A DNA stretch of 64,000 nt. It comes from Anoplopoma fimbria. Lineage: Eukaryota > Chordata > Actinopteri > Perciformes > Anoplopomatidae. The notes under the pieces are model-generated. The model was not told the DNA's origin, did no database searches, and saw nothing but the letters and a program-made list of their open reading frames with translations. Position numbers and translations under genes: made by a program. Position 1 is the stretch's first letter, and every line of letters begins with the position of its first letter. Location of the stretch: contig NC_072471.1 in assembly GCF_027596085.1 (NCBI RefSeq), positions 13,260,310-13,324,309 of the forward strand, read 5' to 3'. Of this stretch, positions 36,896 through 47,840 are shown one piece after another.

Positions 36896-37740
36896 TATTA
36901 TACAAAAATTCAATACAATTTGCTAATATTTTCTGATCTCTGAATTCATACCATTCTTATTAGTTTAACGGTTACTTCAGGGTCAGTTTGTCTTACCTAT
37001 CCAATGTATTTAGAATACATTGATAATAGTTTTATCCTGTAGGTAATGAAGCATTGCATTTTAAGTACCAAGAGTCTTTTATGGTGCTGTTTGCCTGAAC
37101 AACTAATTAGAATTATAAGTTGATTATATAAGAAATTGTTTGCTTGGATCAGATAAATAAATAGTGTTGTTTTGGAGACTCTCAATTCTGACATTTTAAT
37201 TGCATTACCGTGTGCCCTCATCACTTATTTGCTTTCAAACATGCAGTAACATAATCTTGAGTTTTTTTAATTTATTATGTGATCCAACACCTCCGCTGCA
37301 ACTGTCCATTTTCTCTTAAGCACCAGCACAGAGATATATTTTTTCAGTTCACACTGTCATTAAAATAAATAAATGAATTAACACTAACAGAGCTGATGCT
37401 GTCATGCTCTGTAGTCTCTCGGATCCTGGTCAATAGCTGCTGATTCATTTGATGCTGAATATAATGATGTGAAACCTACAGGAAATAACTTTGATATGCA
37501 AAAACTGTGTAAAGGTTTAGGGGCCACATATCTTGGTTGAGACTTTTATTGTGTTTTTGTGTGTGACCCTTGAGTGTGTGTGTGTGTATGTGTGTCCGAG
37601 AGCAGATGTTTTTGTAGCTCACGTTACGCTCACAAACGCCGGGAGAGCATTCGTGTCAGTCATGGCCATCAGATGACATTAACATGTTGGATGAGTGAGC
37701 ATGCACAGCGTGATCAAGATGAAAGCTGGCATTTACTTAG
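36896..37740. other. Unassigned AT-rich DNA
   Basis: No gene is seen. A short GTGT-rich patch occurs at 37560-37600. Confidence 0.5.
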
Positions 37741-37755
37741 TGCGTGCGTGTGCGT

Positions 37756-37796
<41 letters not shown>
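37741..37796 (+). repeat. Compound (TGCG)n(TG)n microsatellite
   Basis: TGCGTG-type units grade into a pure TG run. The cysteine-rich open frames here are repeat products. Confidence 0.97.
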
Positions 37797-37797
<1 letters not shown>

Positions 37798-37989
37798 TGT
37801 CATGGCAGTGGTTTACCTGCATATTGTATCTTTATGGTACAGGTATGAAATGGACAAGAGCAACATGTAAAACTCAGTAAATAAACATTTTACACATAAC
37901 ATTAAAATGACATAAAAAAAATATGAATCGAAAAAAAATATATACATATATAAATAATGTATATAATATGCAGTAATTGATAGCTTAAA

Positions 37990-38547
37990 CCAGACTTATC
38001 GTCTGAGTGGTGATGCGACAACAGTCGGACCATAAAGCAGAGTATGCTTTAGGGCGTGGCTACTTTGTGATTGACAGGTCGCTACCATGGAGTGTTGTCT
38101 AAACTTTAACATTTTCAAAGTTTGCTTTCAGTTAATAGAGGTTAGAAGGTCCTTTGTCATAGCAGGATAAACACTTGTGTAATTGATGAAATGCATTATG
38201 GTCCAATTCTATTTATTGTGTCACCGCCGTTCCAGTGAGCCAGCATGCAAAAAAATCAGGGCCCTGGCCCACCTAAATGGAACAGGGCCATAATTACTGT
38301 TATTTATTATTAATGACTATGTTTACACTAGAACGACGTGTAAATGGCTGCTGTGAAAAGAGCATATTGTAACAATTCAGTCACCTAAAAGGGTCTTGTT
38401 CAGAGTTTGATAAATCAATACGGCGACTGCCAAAAAAACGAGGATGGCGACAGACAAAGTGCCAAACTAAAGGCTTCGAAGCTTAGTCCACAAATAAATA
38501 AGCAACGTCACAGTAACTTTTTCCCCTTCTTATGAACAGTCTATGAG
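37990..38547. mobile_element. Divergent copy of a dispersed fish repeat (family A, copy 2)
   Basis: It shares GTATGCTTTAGGGCG followed by a GGCTAC-type block with copy 1 at 4908-5398. Further on it has GATGGCGACAGACAAAGTGC, AGGCTTCGAAGCTTAGTCCA and a closing CTTCTTATGAACAGTCTATG, the last being the typical end of this family from memory. The middle (about 38100-38380) does not match copy 1 and may be an insertion or a diverged part. A 7-bp inverted repeat around GGGCCCTGGCCC lies inside. Confidence 0.5.
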
Positions 38548-40087
38548 TAACCTCTGGGATTTCTTTAAAGCCTAACACGCTTGGAATGAGTGCTAAGGAT
38601 GGTTCCATCTGATTGATTTGAACAAAACACAAGTTTCAACAAGATATTGCAACTCAAAATGTGTGCTGGCAGACAAACGCTGGATATCATGTATCACATC
38701 TGCCAAAGCTTCTGATATGGTTTGTCTTTATACAATGATAGTAGAACATTAACAACAAAACTGTATCACCTCTTTCACAAAGACAACATAGCACTGGTGT
38801 GTTTTTGTGAACTCTGCTTACTCTATTATTCCAATTTCAAGTACATTTGAAGCGACGGATTCCTGAGTGTCATATGAAGTAGTTTAGCAGAGAGTTTTGT
38901 TTATGGAGAAAACAAATTACTGCCTCCCATTCTCAAACCGTTTTAACATGACCTGTTCAAACACACAATCTGTTTATCTTATAATATAGTACGGACTCAC
39001 AGTGATCATAATGCAGTTCAATACAAACATATAATCTGACACGTGGTCAAAAAGAAGAAGAAATGTTCAAGATGCTCAGCTCTGGATTGTACGTCTATCA
39101 CGCTCGTTGTGAATGCTAATTGACAGGGTGAAATGTGCATTTCCTGTGCAGGCCCCCCCTCATTGACACGGGCACCATTTAGCGCTGTCACTCCCCGCCC
39201 CCCTCCTTCTCACCACCACCACTTAGTGAATAAAGGTCAGGCAATCAGGCATGTGGAAGGACAGCTAATTTGTCATCCCTCGACAAACGTGTCAGCGTCC
39301 GATCTTGTCCGCGGGGCTTGATACTGCAACAAGCCGTAAAGGTTAAGAGATTCAAAGAACGCCCCCCCCCCTCTCTCCCTTCCCTTCCCTGCCCAGTCTC
39401 CATCTCAACAAGCAACATGCGACGGAGCAGAAAATTCAATTTTGGATCTGATACTGTGAGGGTTATGCGGTTTCATGGCTGTAACTCTTCAGAGTCTTTA
39501 GGCATGTCGTCCGCCTTGCTCAGTTAAACTCCAGAGAGCCCCCCCCTCTAGATCGAGACGTGGCTGTCTTGTACATGTCATTCTCAGCTAGAGCAGCATC
39601 TCATTGAACTGTTTCTTTTTTTTTTCTACCCAACAATGAAATGCCAAATGGGTGTGCTCACTTGAGATTAAGGGTGAACTTCAATTTTAGTTAGTAGAAC
39701 ATGATTTTAACTGACGGTGACTTTGTAAAAATTGCCTCTATCGGGCGATTATCATTCATCCCGACAAATATTCCTCAGATTTCTTTAATTAAAAATCACA
39801 CCAGTCGTTTTAAAAGTTTGATTTGAATGCGGCGCAGATGCCGCCATCTCAGGCAATCTGTCGATCTAAGCACGGCCTTTGTGATTATAGAGGCATAACA
39901 AGCCGTCCCTGTCGTCTCCTGAATGCATCCTAATAGCCTGTTTAGCGAGGCCATCTAGCTACAGCCGCAGGTGTGTGTCCCCCTCTGATTCCCAAGAGTG
40001 TAAGTGACAGAGGGTAAGAGCGAGGGAGAGAGGGAGACTGAGGGGGAGACATGAATGAGTGACTTTGATCAGGTGAGTTCACCAGAC

Positions 40088-40090
<3 letters not shown>
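38548..40090. other. Unassigned DNA with a possible regulatory block
   Basis: No gene is visible. Pyrimidine-rich C-runs occur at 39361-39375 and 39540-39547. The stretch 39690-39960 is described separately. Confidence 0.5.
39690..39960. promoter_or_regulatory. Candidate conserved non-coding element
   Basis: Non-repetitive sequence with a TTTAATTAAAAATC homeodomain-type core, GATGCCGCCATCTC, AAGCACGGCCTTTGTGATTA and GCATCCTAATAGCC. It has the even composition and lack of simple repeats typical of conserved elements. This is a compositional call only. Confidence 0.25.
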
Positions 40091-40162
<72 letters not shown>

Positions 40163-40184
40163 CAGTGTGTGTGTGTTCAGTGTG
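40091..40184 (+). repeat. (TG)n microsatellite with interruptions
   Basis: A TG run of about 70 bp is followed by two TTCAG-interrupted GTGT segments. Confidence 0.97.
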
Positions 40185-40350
40185 GGATAATGGAGAGTCA
40201 GGCTGACAGCTGCATGTCAGATGTGCTTAATGTACATCATAGCCTAGAATGGCTTTAGCCGAACCGCACACACTCATGAACACACACCTGAGAAATTAGG
40301 TCGCAGTCACAACTTTTATGTGGGGAGTTGCATGCGGTGTTGCTAATTAG

Positions 40351-40819
40351 TCTTTGGAGACTCTCGAGGGACAACTACAACCGGCAACACGATTGTCAGC
40401 AGAGTCGCTGCCCATCTTTAGGCGCAGGCTGAAAACTCACCTCTTCAAGAAGTACTACCCTGAGCCTTCCTCGTAGCACTTATTGCACTCGTATTAGTTG
40501 TTGCACTTACTGTATTCGTATCAGTTCGCTGCACTTATTGAATTCGTATTTGTTTACTGCACTTATCCTATTCGTAGTAGTTTGTAGCACTTATTATATT
40601 CGTATTAGTCTGTTGCAATTATTGTTTTCGTAGTAATTTGCCTCTGCACTATACTTTTGCTCTGGTTTATGCTTTAAGATGCTTGTTTAAGAAAGGAGAT
40701 GCACTTATGACTTCTGGTGACTAGTAGTTCTCTTGAATACCTATGTTGAATACACTTCCTGTAAGTCGCTTTGGATAAAAGCGTCTGCTAAATGACTGTA
40801 ATGTAATGTAATGTAATGT
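40351..40819 (+). mobile_element. 5'-truncated L2-clade LINE (3' end of ORF2, 3' UTR and tail)
   Basis: The frame from 40351 to the TAG at 40474-40476 ends in RRRLKTHLFKKYYPEPSS. This is recognisable as the C-terminus of the reverse-transcriptase ORF of L2-clade LINEs in fish; the RLKTHLF core is typical. The 3' UTR starts with six tandem 28-bp units (40474-40641). The element finishes with a stem-loop at 40767-40783 (CGCTTT, loop GGATA, AAAGCG) and TGTAA repeats, the 3' recognition structure known for eel UnaL2-type elements. A stop just upstream (TAG at 40348-40350) and the absence of the endonuclease and polymerase domains show a dead, 5'-truncated copy. Its tail is identical to that of the SINEs in this window. 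Confidence 0.9.
40474..40641 (+). repeat. Six tandem 28-bp repeats in the LINE 3' UTR
   Basis: Units start at 40474, 40502, 40530, 40558, 40586 and 40614, each 28 bp, of the form TGCACTTATTGTATTCGTAT plus eight bases. The first unit overlaps the ORF stop codon. Units differ from each other at several positions, so the array is old or belongs to the family consensus. Confidence 0.95.
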
Positions 40820-42246
40820 CATGTGACAGACGGGGGCAGGTGAAGGCAGCAGGCGGCTTTCAGTAGCGTTCTTGCTAGCTGGGCGACATGTTCTGTAAAC
40901 TTACAGTTTTTAAAACCACCAAATCAGGTTCCTTTCACTATTCTACATAAGTTACTTGATAATTTATGTATTTTATAAATTACAAAAATTAAATAAGTTA
41001 TGTATTTTATAACAATATTTCCTACAGCTAATGGTTGACAGCTGGCAGTCGACATGCTACCAGATTAGCTTCCTAGCTCCAGTGCTAGCACAGGTGCATC
41101 CGAACTTCCTGCGTGACATGTTTGTGGTTATCATCAAGCTTTTTGTGTATGTACTGATGCACTTTTTATATATATTTTTTGAATATTTAGGAATTTGTTG
41201 TTTTATAAAACTATTGTTAATGAAGACAGGTAAAAGTCTAAGAAGCTAGTTCTAATCAAAAGCTAACATTAGCTAACTACATTAAGATTATTCTATAGAC
41301 AACTTTGGGCATATTGTGATGCATATGTATCGGAAAATATCCTTATTGAGATTATGACACATTTTACCATATCAGTATCATCCTTGTATGATAAACATTG
41401 ACTCCAAACTTCTTTTAAACTCTGCCCTCCACAGCTTCTTTTTCTTCTTCTCTGAACGCTGTTTTTCTGTTTCTCTTTCACCTCCCTATGTTGCCTCAGC
41501 TCTCCCTCCACTCCCCTTCTCACCTTCACAGCTCCCTCTCCTCTCAACCTCTACTTCTTCTTTATGTCTTGCTCTCTCTTATTTCCTCGGTCTCCCCTGA
41601 TTCATAGTCTGTCACTTATAAACTGCCGTCAAGCCGCCAAATGAAACCGCACCACTTCATCTTGTGTCGCCGTTATGTGCACACGTCAAATGCGTATTTA
41701 GCAAGGGGATGCATGCAGAGATATCTATCTGCCTCCCTCTCAGGAACACAAACAGAGTTTGTGCATCTGCTAAAATCTATAGATAGCCGATGCACCACGG
41801 GTTGGTTGTCTCAGTTGCAAAGTCACTGCTCTGAGCTAATGTGACTGCAGGCTGTCCCGCAAAGTAAGTGAGGCATGGAGAGTGGAGTCGACCTGAGAGA
41901 GAGAAAAGGCGAACAGAGAGTGGTGAGCTGAGTAGGCGAGGGAAGGTGGATGTCGTGCTGAGAAAGCATCACACTCATGTGTGAAGTCTAATCAGGCACA
42001 ATCTGCTTCACCATGATGCAATGTGCAGCGCGACCGCGTGTTTTGTATTTATTTAGAATTAAAGCTGTTGCACGAGCATTGCTGCAGTTCATTATGCAGT
42101 ACATTAAAGGTATCCAGCAGGGTCGGTGATGTGGTTTCTTGGAAATGTTTGAATCACATGGTCTTTGAATGCGAGCACAAAAGAAGCACAGATATCAGCA
42201 ACAACTGTTCTCTCATATTGTTTGTGTGGACCTGGATGGAAACCAT
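40820..42246. other. Unassigned DNA
   Basis: No gene is seen. GCTAGC/GCTAAC-rich words at 41050-41100 and 41255-41280 suggest an old repeat that cannot be assigned. A pyrimidine-rich block runs from 41430 to 41600. A 23-bp segment at 41907-41929 is shared with 35905-35927. Confidence 0.5.
41907..41929 (+). repeat. 23-bp exact direct repeat, copy 2
   Basis: Identical to 35905-35927, about 6 kb away, in the same orientation and with unrelated flanks. It sits in a purine-rich GAGAGA neighbourhood. Confidence 0.9.
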
Positions 42247-42522
42247 ACATTACATTACATTACATTACAGTCATTTAGCAGACGCTTTTATCCAAAGCGA
42301 CTTACAGTCAGTAGTATATTACATATCATTCACCCATTCACACACTGATGACAGGCTACCATGCAAGGTGCCACCATCAGACTCTAACTAACATTCATGC
42401 AACATCCAGTCCACACCGACGGGGTTAAGTGTCTTGCCCAAGGACACATCGACTGCCGAAGCCGGGTATCGAACCACCGACCCTCTGATTGGAGAACTAC
42501 CTTGCTCTCCACTACGCCACAG
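42247..42522 (-). mobile_element. tRNA-derived SINE with L2-type tail, copy 1
   Basis: Read on the minus strand, it starts with a tRNA-like head: an A box TGGCGTAGTGG (42509-42519) and a B box GGTTCGATACC (42465-42475), 33 bp apart. A body with GTGTCCTTGGGCAAGACACT follows. It ends with the same stem-loop (CGCTTT, GGATA, AAAGCG) and TGTAA repeats as the L2 LINE at 40351-40819. Compared with copy 2 it lacks 22 bp near 42419 but keeps the head intact. No clear target duplication is visible. It is a non-coding, Pol III-type element that needs a partner LINE to move. Confidence 0.9.
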
Positions 42523-44996
42523 TATTTGAGTTTTCAAACGATGTCCGCATGTCGTCAACAAGGCGCCTGCCAGCCCCATTTGTGCGCATAGTGCACGCAA
42601 CACTGCATACTTAAGTTTGAGAATGCAGCCTACATGTCAGTAAAAGTGACTGTGACTGACCAACCTCCTAAAACTCCAAAATATTCAGTTTAGAATGATA
42701 GAATAGTTGGAACCTGAGAATGATAGATGTTTAAAAAAGACAAACACCCCCAAAAAAAGGAATCAATTCTGATTCTGGAGTATAAAAAGTACACAGACAA
42801 AAACTTACAGTTACTTGCAACAACATAGTAGAAGAACAAGATGTGTGCTAATTTGTGCACTTCATGATACACAAATGACATGAAATAATAAACAGCACAA
42901 GTGTCATCTAGCCATATTGGAAGACAACAAGCCTGATTGTGTTGCAGTCTGTCTGCTTGCACACTTGAAACCAATTCGCAGCTCCTGCAGTATTGATGAT
43001 GTCATCGACAGGATGTGCTTCACTGCCAATGCAGGCTGCCAATAGGTGACGTTGTCCAAATGGTTGAGCTGCAGCCATCGTCTCCATGCCACACGACCAG
43101 GAAATGATACGACTTTGGGTCGTCTAGGATGCATTATAGAGACCAGCTTCTCGGGCTGTTGGCAGCATGGGCTCATGATTAGTTATAGTCTGTTGTCCCA
43201 AAATAGTGATCTCCCCTCAGTGGGCACAACCTTTCCGAAAATCCTCTTGTTTAGGAGCTGTGCAAGTAAGTAGAGTTGTCGTAAGGGAGTTTTAGCGACT
43301 GTGAAGTGGTGACTAATTTGGGGTGAATAAGCGTGGCCTTTGAACTTTACGTTGAATAACGCTGACTGTGCCTGCCTCTGCGCCCCTTAGGCTTCATTGT
43401 CAGCCTGCCAGAACGCCATCTTTCTCCCATCACTGAGTATAAAGCTGTGGAATACATCATGCAAATAATCAGGCTGGAAACAAACACAAGCAGTGCTTTC
43501 CCCCAAAGGAAGAGGCAGCCGTCTCTAATGAGCAGGGTAAAATTGGAATATTCATACCTCTTTCCCTCCGCAGAAACGATTGAGTGATTCCCCCCTCCGC
43601 CCGTCGCACTACCCCATTTCTCTCTCCCCCCCCCCCTTTCCATTCACCGTGCTGTCTGTCCTTTCCCTCCTTCATCTCGGCTCTCACTTCTTCCTCTTCG
43701 CTCGCCGTCTTCCTGGAATGTAGCGATAAACACGAATAGGCAGCCGGTGATGTTGACAAAGCCGTTCACAGATTACACCCCTGGATCAGAGTCACAAATT
43801 TGCCAGAGAGGAGACGTTTGTTCGTGGGAGAAGCAGTAATGAATGCGAAGGGGGGAGAAAAAAGAAGATTATTAGGAAGGAGTCAGAAAGACTTCTTTTT
43901 CTTTAAACAAAAATTACTTGGAGAGCAAAGCTGGAATATCTCCAAATTTAATATTTACAGGCCTCCCCCTAGTTGTCAGAAGTGTTTTCAGAGCCTTGTC
44001 TCACGGCTCTGGGTTTCATCCCACTCAGACAATGGGAGGTCTAGTGGATGATGTTCAAAAAAGCCCACTTGCAAACATTTCCAGTTCATGTTTGTTTGGG
44101 TTGAAAATCAGATCACAGAGAATAAATGTGTCATAGACTGAGCGGGGAAACAAAATAATTAGAGAAAAGTATTTCTCATTTTATTTAATCCTAACTAAGA
44201 CTTTTTAAAAAAAAAAATTCTTTAAATGTGCATTTTCCGTATTTTGACCCCAGACTGCATATTTGCACTGTGGACGCTTGAACGCCTGTAACTGTGAATG
44301 AAGAAAAATGTTAGGTAGTGTCGGAGAAAGATGAACAGCATAGTGAACCTCAAGGCCAGAGGATGGATGATGTAGGAGGAGACGGTCTTTATTTCTCTCT
44401 TGACCACCTTTTGAGAATGACCCAGAATAAAAGAAAAATGATCCCTCCAATATTGTGAAAAGGTTTTCTCTATCAAGCGCAGAAATAGCTTCCTGTGGTT
44501 TCGGGAAGGGCGAACATTTTTCAGAGGAAAATGCAGGCAAATGACAAAATAATCACACACTTACAAAATGATTTGTAATTAAAAGTTAATAGACCTTTAC
44601 CCTCACTGCAAATTATTTTTAAGTGTCACACATCACCCAGATAGTCCTTGAACAGTACCATTATTTTATGCACAGCTTAAATTGGGAAGTAGGCTGACAA
44701 ATTGGACACAATTCTACTTGTGGGAAGTGAAAACACTAAAGTGTCTCTCTTCGTAAATTGATGGTGTGATCCTAATCAGCTGGTTAATGCCCTGCCAATC
44801 ACCATAAATGTGCATGAGACTACAGGGCCGTATAACAGAGAGTCACCAAAGCACCTGTCAAAGCAAGAAGTGTGCTAATTTGACTCTGTGATGATATAAC
44901 AGATTATATATTTTATAATCCACTTGGCAAAGTAGATCCAAAAATATACTGTTCCCACTGACTGATGCGTCTTCTGCTCAATTTATTTGCCCCAAT
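42523..44996. other. Unassigned DNA
   Basis: No gene is visible. C-runs at 43626-43637 and a pyrimidine-rich block at 43570-43700 give open frames on the minus strand without support. The longer minus-strand frames at 44205-44560 are AT-rich and show no domain. Confidence 0.5.
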
Positions 44997-45297
44997 GCAA
45001 CCATTACATTACATTACAGTCATTTAGCAGACGCTTTTATCCAAAGCGACTTACAATCAGTAGTATATTACATATCATTCACCCATTCACACACTGATGA
45101 CAGGCTACCATGCAAGGTGCCACCATCAGACTCTAACTAACATTCATCATCCAGTCCACACCGATGGCAAGCCTTCGGGAGCAACTTGGGGTTAAGTGTC
45201 TTGCCCAGGGACACATCGACTGCCGAAGCCGGGTATCGAACTACCTTGCTCTCCACTACGCCACAGCCGCCCTATCAACCATCCTAGCCGCAACCAT
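44997..45297 (-). mobile_element. tRNA-derived SINE with L2-type tail, copy 2, with target duplication
   Basis: This is the same family as copy 1. An 8-bp direct repeat GCAACCAT flanks it at 44997-45004 and 45290-45297, which fits a target-site duplication. In the head, 23 bp between the A box (45253-45263) and the B box (45232-45242, read AGTTCGATACC) are missing. The deletion end points are a GAAC direct repeat that is still duplicated in copy 1. The boxes are now only 10 bp apart, which should prevent Pol III initiation, so the deletion probably arose after insertion. The tail stem-loop is intact. Confidence 0.92.
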
Positions 45298-45399
45298 CTC
45301 ACAAGATCCCTCTGTGGTCCCAACTCACACAAATGTTACTGATCGCTTTTCATTTCAATGATATAAGCAAATGTATTCTAATGTTGCGGTCAGAAAGTA

Positions 45400-45984
45400 A
45401 TTCTGGATAAGAAAATCTGTCAGAGATTGAGAGATGTATCGGCTTTAAAATGGTAATGGGTCCAAAACTGTATTTTTGGTTTGGGTTCCTTATCCGGTGA
45501 AAAAGCAAAACTGCTAAATATCATGCTTTATGCAGCACGCCTTTCAATCCTACATGTTTGGTTGGATGAACATCCACCTACGTTGTCAATGTGGTATGAT
45601 ACATTATGATCACCTCTTCCCTATGAAAGGTTAGCTAATGTATTACAAGGAACCTTAGATGAGTTTAACAAGTGGTCCCCCCTTAGTACATATTTTGGCT
45701 ATGAATGGCCAACAATAACATGTATTGGAGTAGATTGTGCTTCATTAGCTCGGTAAGCATCCTCTGTAATTGTAAATTTCTCCCCAATATGTTTAATGTT
45801 TTAATTATTTATTTATCTTTATTTCAGTTATTTATTGATTTTGTTGTTCTTTCTGTCTTTGTCAAGGATATGTGTTTACGCTGGATCAACATTCCTAAAA
45901 ACATCTTTGTTGTTTCATTTCACCAAATGTGTATGCTGATTACCTTATTTGTTATGTTTTGTTGTTTAAAAATAAAGAAATAAA
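45400..45984 (+). pseudogene. 3' end of an L1/Tx1-like LINE, ORF2 remnant
   Basis: The frame 45457-45756 encodes LLNIMLYAARLSILHVW, then EHPPTLSMWYD and, after an internal TGA at 45607-45609, PLPYERLANVLQGTLDEF followed by FNKWSPLSTYF. The order (AA.. I L..W, PPT...W, ERL......F..W.P) is that of the C-terminal end of L1-type LINE ORF2 proteins. Upstream the frame is closed by a TAA at 45454-45456, while matching residues such as FWI seem to lie in another frame, so frameshifts are likely. It ends in an AATAAA-containing A-rich tail near 45970-45984. The endonuclease and polymerase core are absent. Confidence 0.75.
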
Positions 45985-47720
45985 ATCTGCCAAATGTAGA
46001 AGAGGCTGGAGCTGGGGATTAGTTTTTCTTAAGTTGTAATGAGATGCGAGTTGGTCATCTGAAGGCAGGCGGTGTATTAAAAACCATATGAAATGCAGGA
46101 AGGGCATTTGGGACAGGCAAGCTGGCTGCGATAACGAGGGAACAGCGAGAGACATGAGGGGGTGTTAGTGGCAGGTCAAGTAGCCCGCAGACTGATTAAT
46201 AAAGGAGGGGCATTTTAATGAAGTTGTGTATAAAGAGGGAAAAAAGAAATTGCTGAAATAATTTTGTGTTCCAGGAGTTCTAGCGAGCAATAGAGAAAAT
46301 GTAATGTTCCTCTTTTGTTGTTTATGTCTTTCTTAAGGCCGGAGGCTGTATATATATATATTTTTTTAACCACACTATACATAGACAACCAGCTGCTTTG
46401 TGAACAGAATCACTCAAACACATGCCTGATTTTCTTAAAACCCTTTGCCCTCGCTTGCCAAACGTGTTCCGCTTTTGTAAAAACATCCTTCTCCTGATGA
46501 AGTTAAATACAAATTCACTCCTCTAACTAACTTCATGGAATAAAGAAAGGACATGACTATGATACATTTTCAACATGTACATAATGGGAGTATTTACTGG
46601 CTATATCACACTCCTTTTGACAATTTTAGGTCAAGAAAATCTGTCTACTCACCAGGGTCACCCAGACCAATTGTGACAGCTTAAAAACAAAAGCATGGTG
46701 GGAAATAAACTTATGACGGCAATCGCTAAACATAACCTTCAAGTATTTGACGTGTTGGGTTTGTGATTGAATTGGCATTGAAATCTGATGTATTTGGTGA
46801 CATCCATGGGGGAGAATAGTGTTGTTGACACGGCTGTGGATGAATATGGAGATGATGAAATTATCTCTCTAGGGTTCTAGATTGTGGATTTGAATTGCAA
46901 AAGGTAATTTTCATAACTATTGCATTGGAAAATCTAATGAGTTTATAATATCAGAAATTGGAAGTTGGGTTGGGGTGAGTCAGCTATGGCGGGGAATTAA
47001 ACTCTTGTGTGGTGGTGTGATAAAATACTGGTTTAAGATTATGCGTCATACCAGCACTTTATCTCCTAATGTTTATCCATAGAGTAGCTGACTCTGCTCT
47101 GGCTCCCTGTTTTATCAGGACTCCGGCTGTAATCTTTCAGCAAAACAAGATTCAACAGCTACCCACTGTTTAATATGTTTTAATATTTGTTAATAAAATG
47201 TTGAGCAAATAAACGCTGGTGGTTTATGAGCACCATGGTGTCCATCAGTCCAACTGTAATCAAATCATTTCATGATTTTCTCTTCGCCTCCTCAGCAGGG
47301 TTATGATGTGGTGTGGAGATGATGACATCTATCATCTATTCCGGGCCGAACAGAATGTGCTACTGTACATTACAATTTGAATATATATGATTGGTGGAGT
47401 TTGCCGGGATGCAAACTTGGACGTAGATTAAAGGAACGACATGCGGGGCATTTTTCTTAACTTTGATCAAATATCTGCTTGCTTCCTCCCACAACGCCTT
47501 TTCTTTTGTATCATTGCCTGGAGGTTACTTCTGATCAGATTTGTTTTGCATAAATGTGTAACAACATCGCCGCATCCTTGATTTCTCAGTATGAGCTCCG
47601 ACTCCGTCTCCACTAATAACCATGTGTCTCCTTATGCACAATCACTAATATGTTAAATATGTAAAACAGCTCCCCTCCTATTTGCTGACTGTCTCTGCAG
47701 AGCATGTCTTCATCCCATTA
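45985..47720. other. Unassigned AT-rich DNA
   Basis: No gene, RNA or assignable repeat is seen. A short TA run lies at 46350-46362. Confidence 0.5.
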
Positions 47721-47840
47721 TCATATGTGATAATAATGTGCTAAATGGAATCGATTAATTCAATCATGCGTAGTCAGTTGGCTTATATTTATTCATATAC
47801 ATTGAAGACTGATTAGGACTTGATTCACCAAGAGAAAGTC
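47720..47840. promoter_or_regulatory. Candidate conserved non-coding element
   Basis: A dense cluster of homeodomain-type words (GATAATAATG, ATCGATTAATTCAATCATGC, GACTGATTAGG) lies in non-repetitive sequence. This is a compositional call only. Confidence 0.2.

Noticed and set aside
38060..38090. TGATTGACAGG as a PBX/MEIS enhancer site
   Set aside because: The motif lies inside a dispersed repeat copy whose family sequence contains it, so it is not evidence of local regulation.
42465..42519. Possible tRNA gene on the minus strand
   Set aside because: A and B boxes are present, but the rest does not form a tRNA and continues into a SINE body and LINE-type tail.
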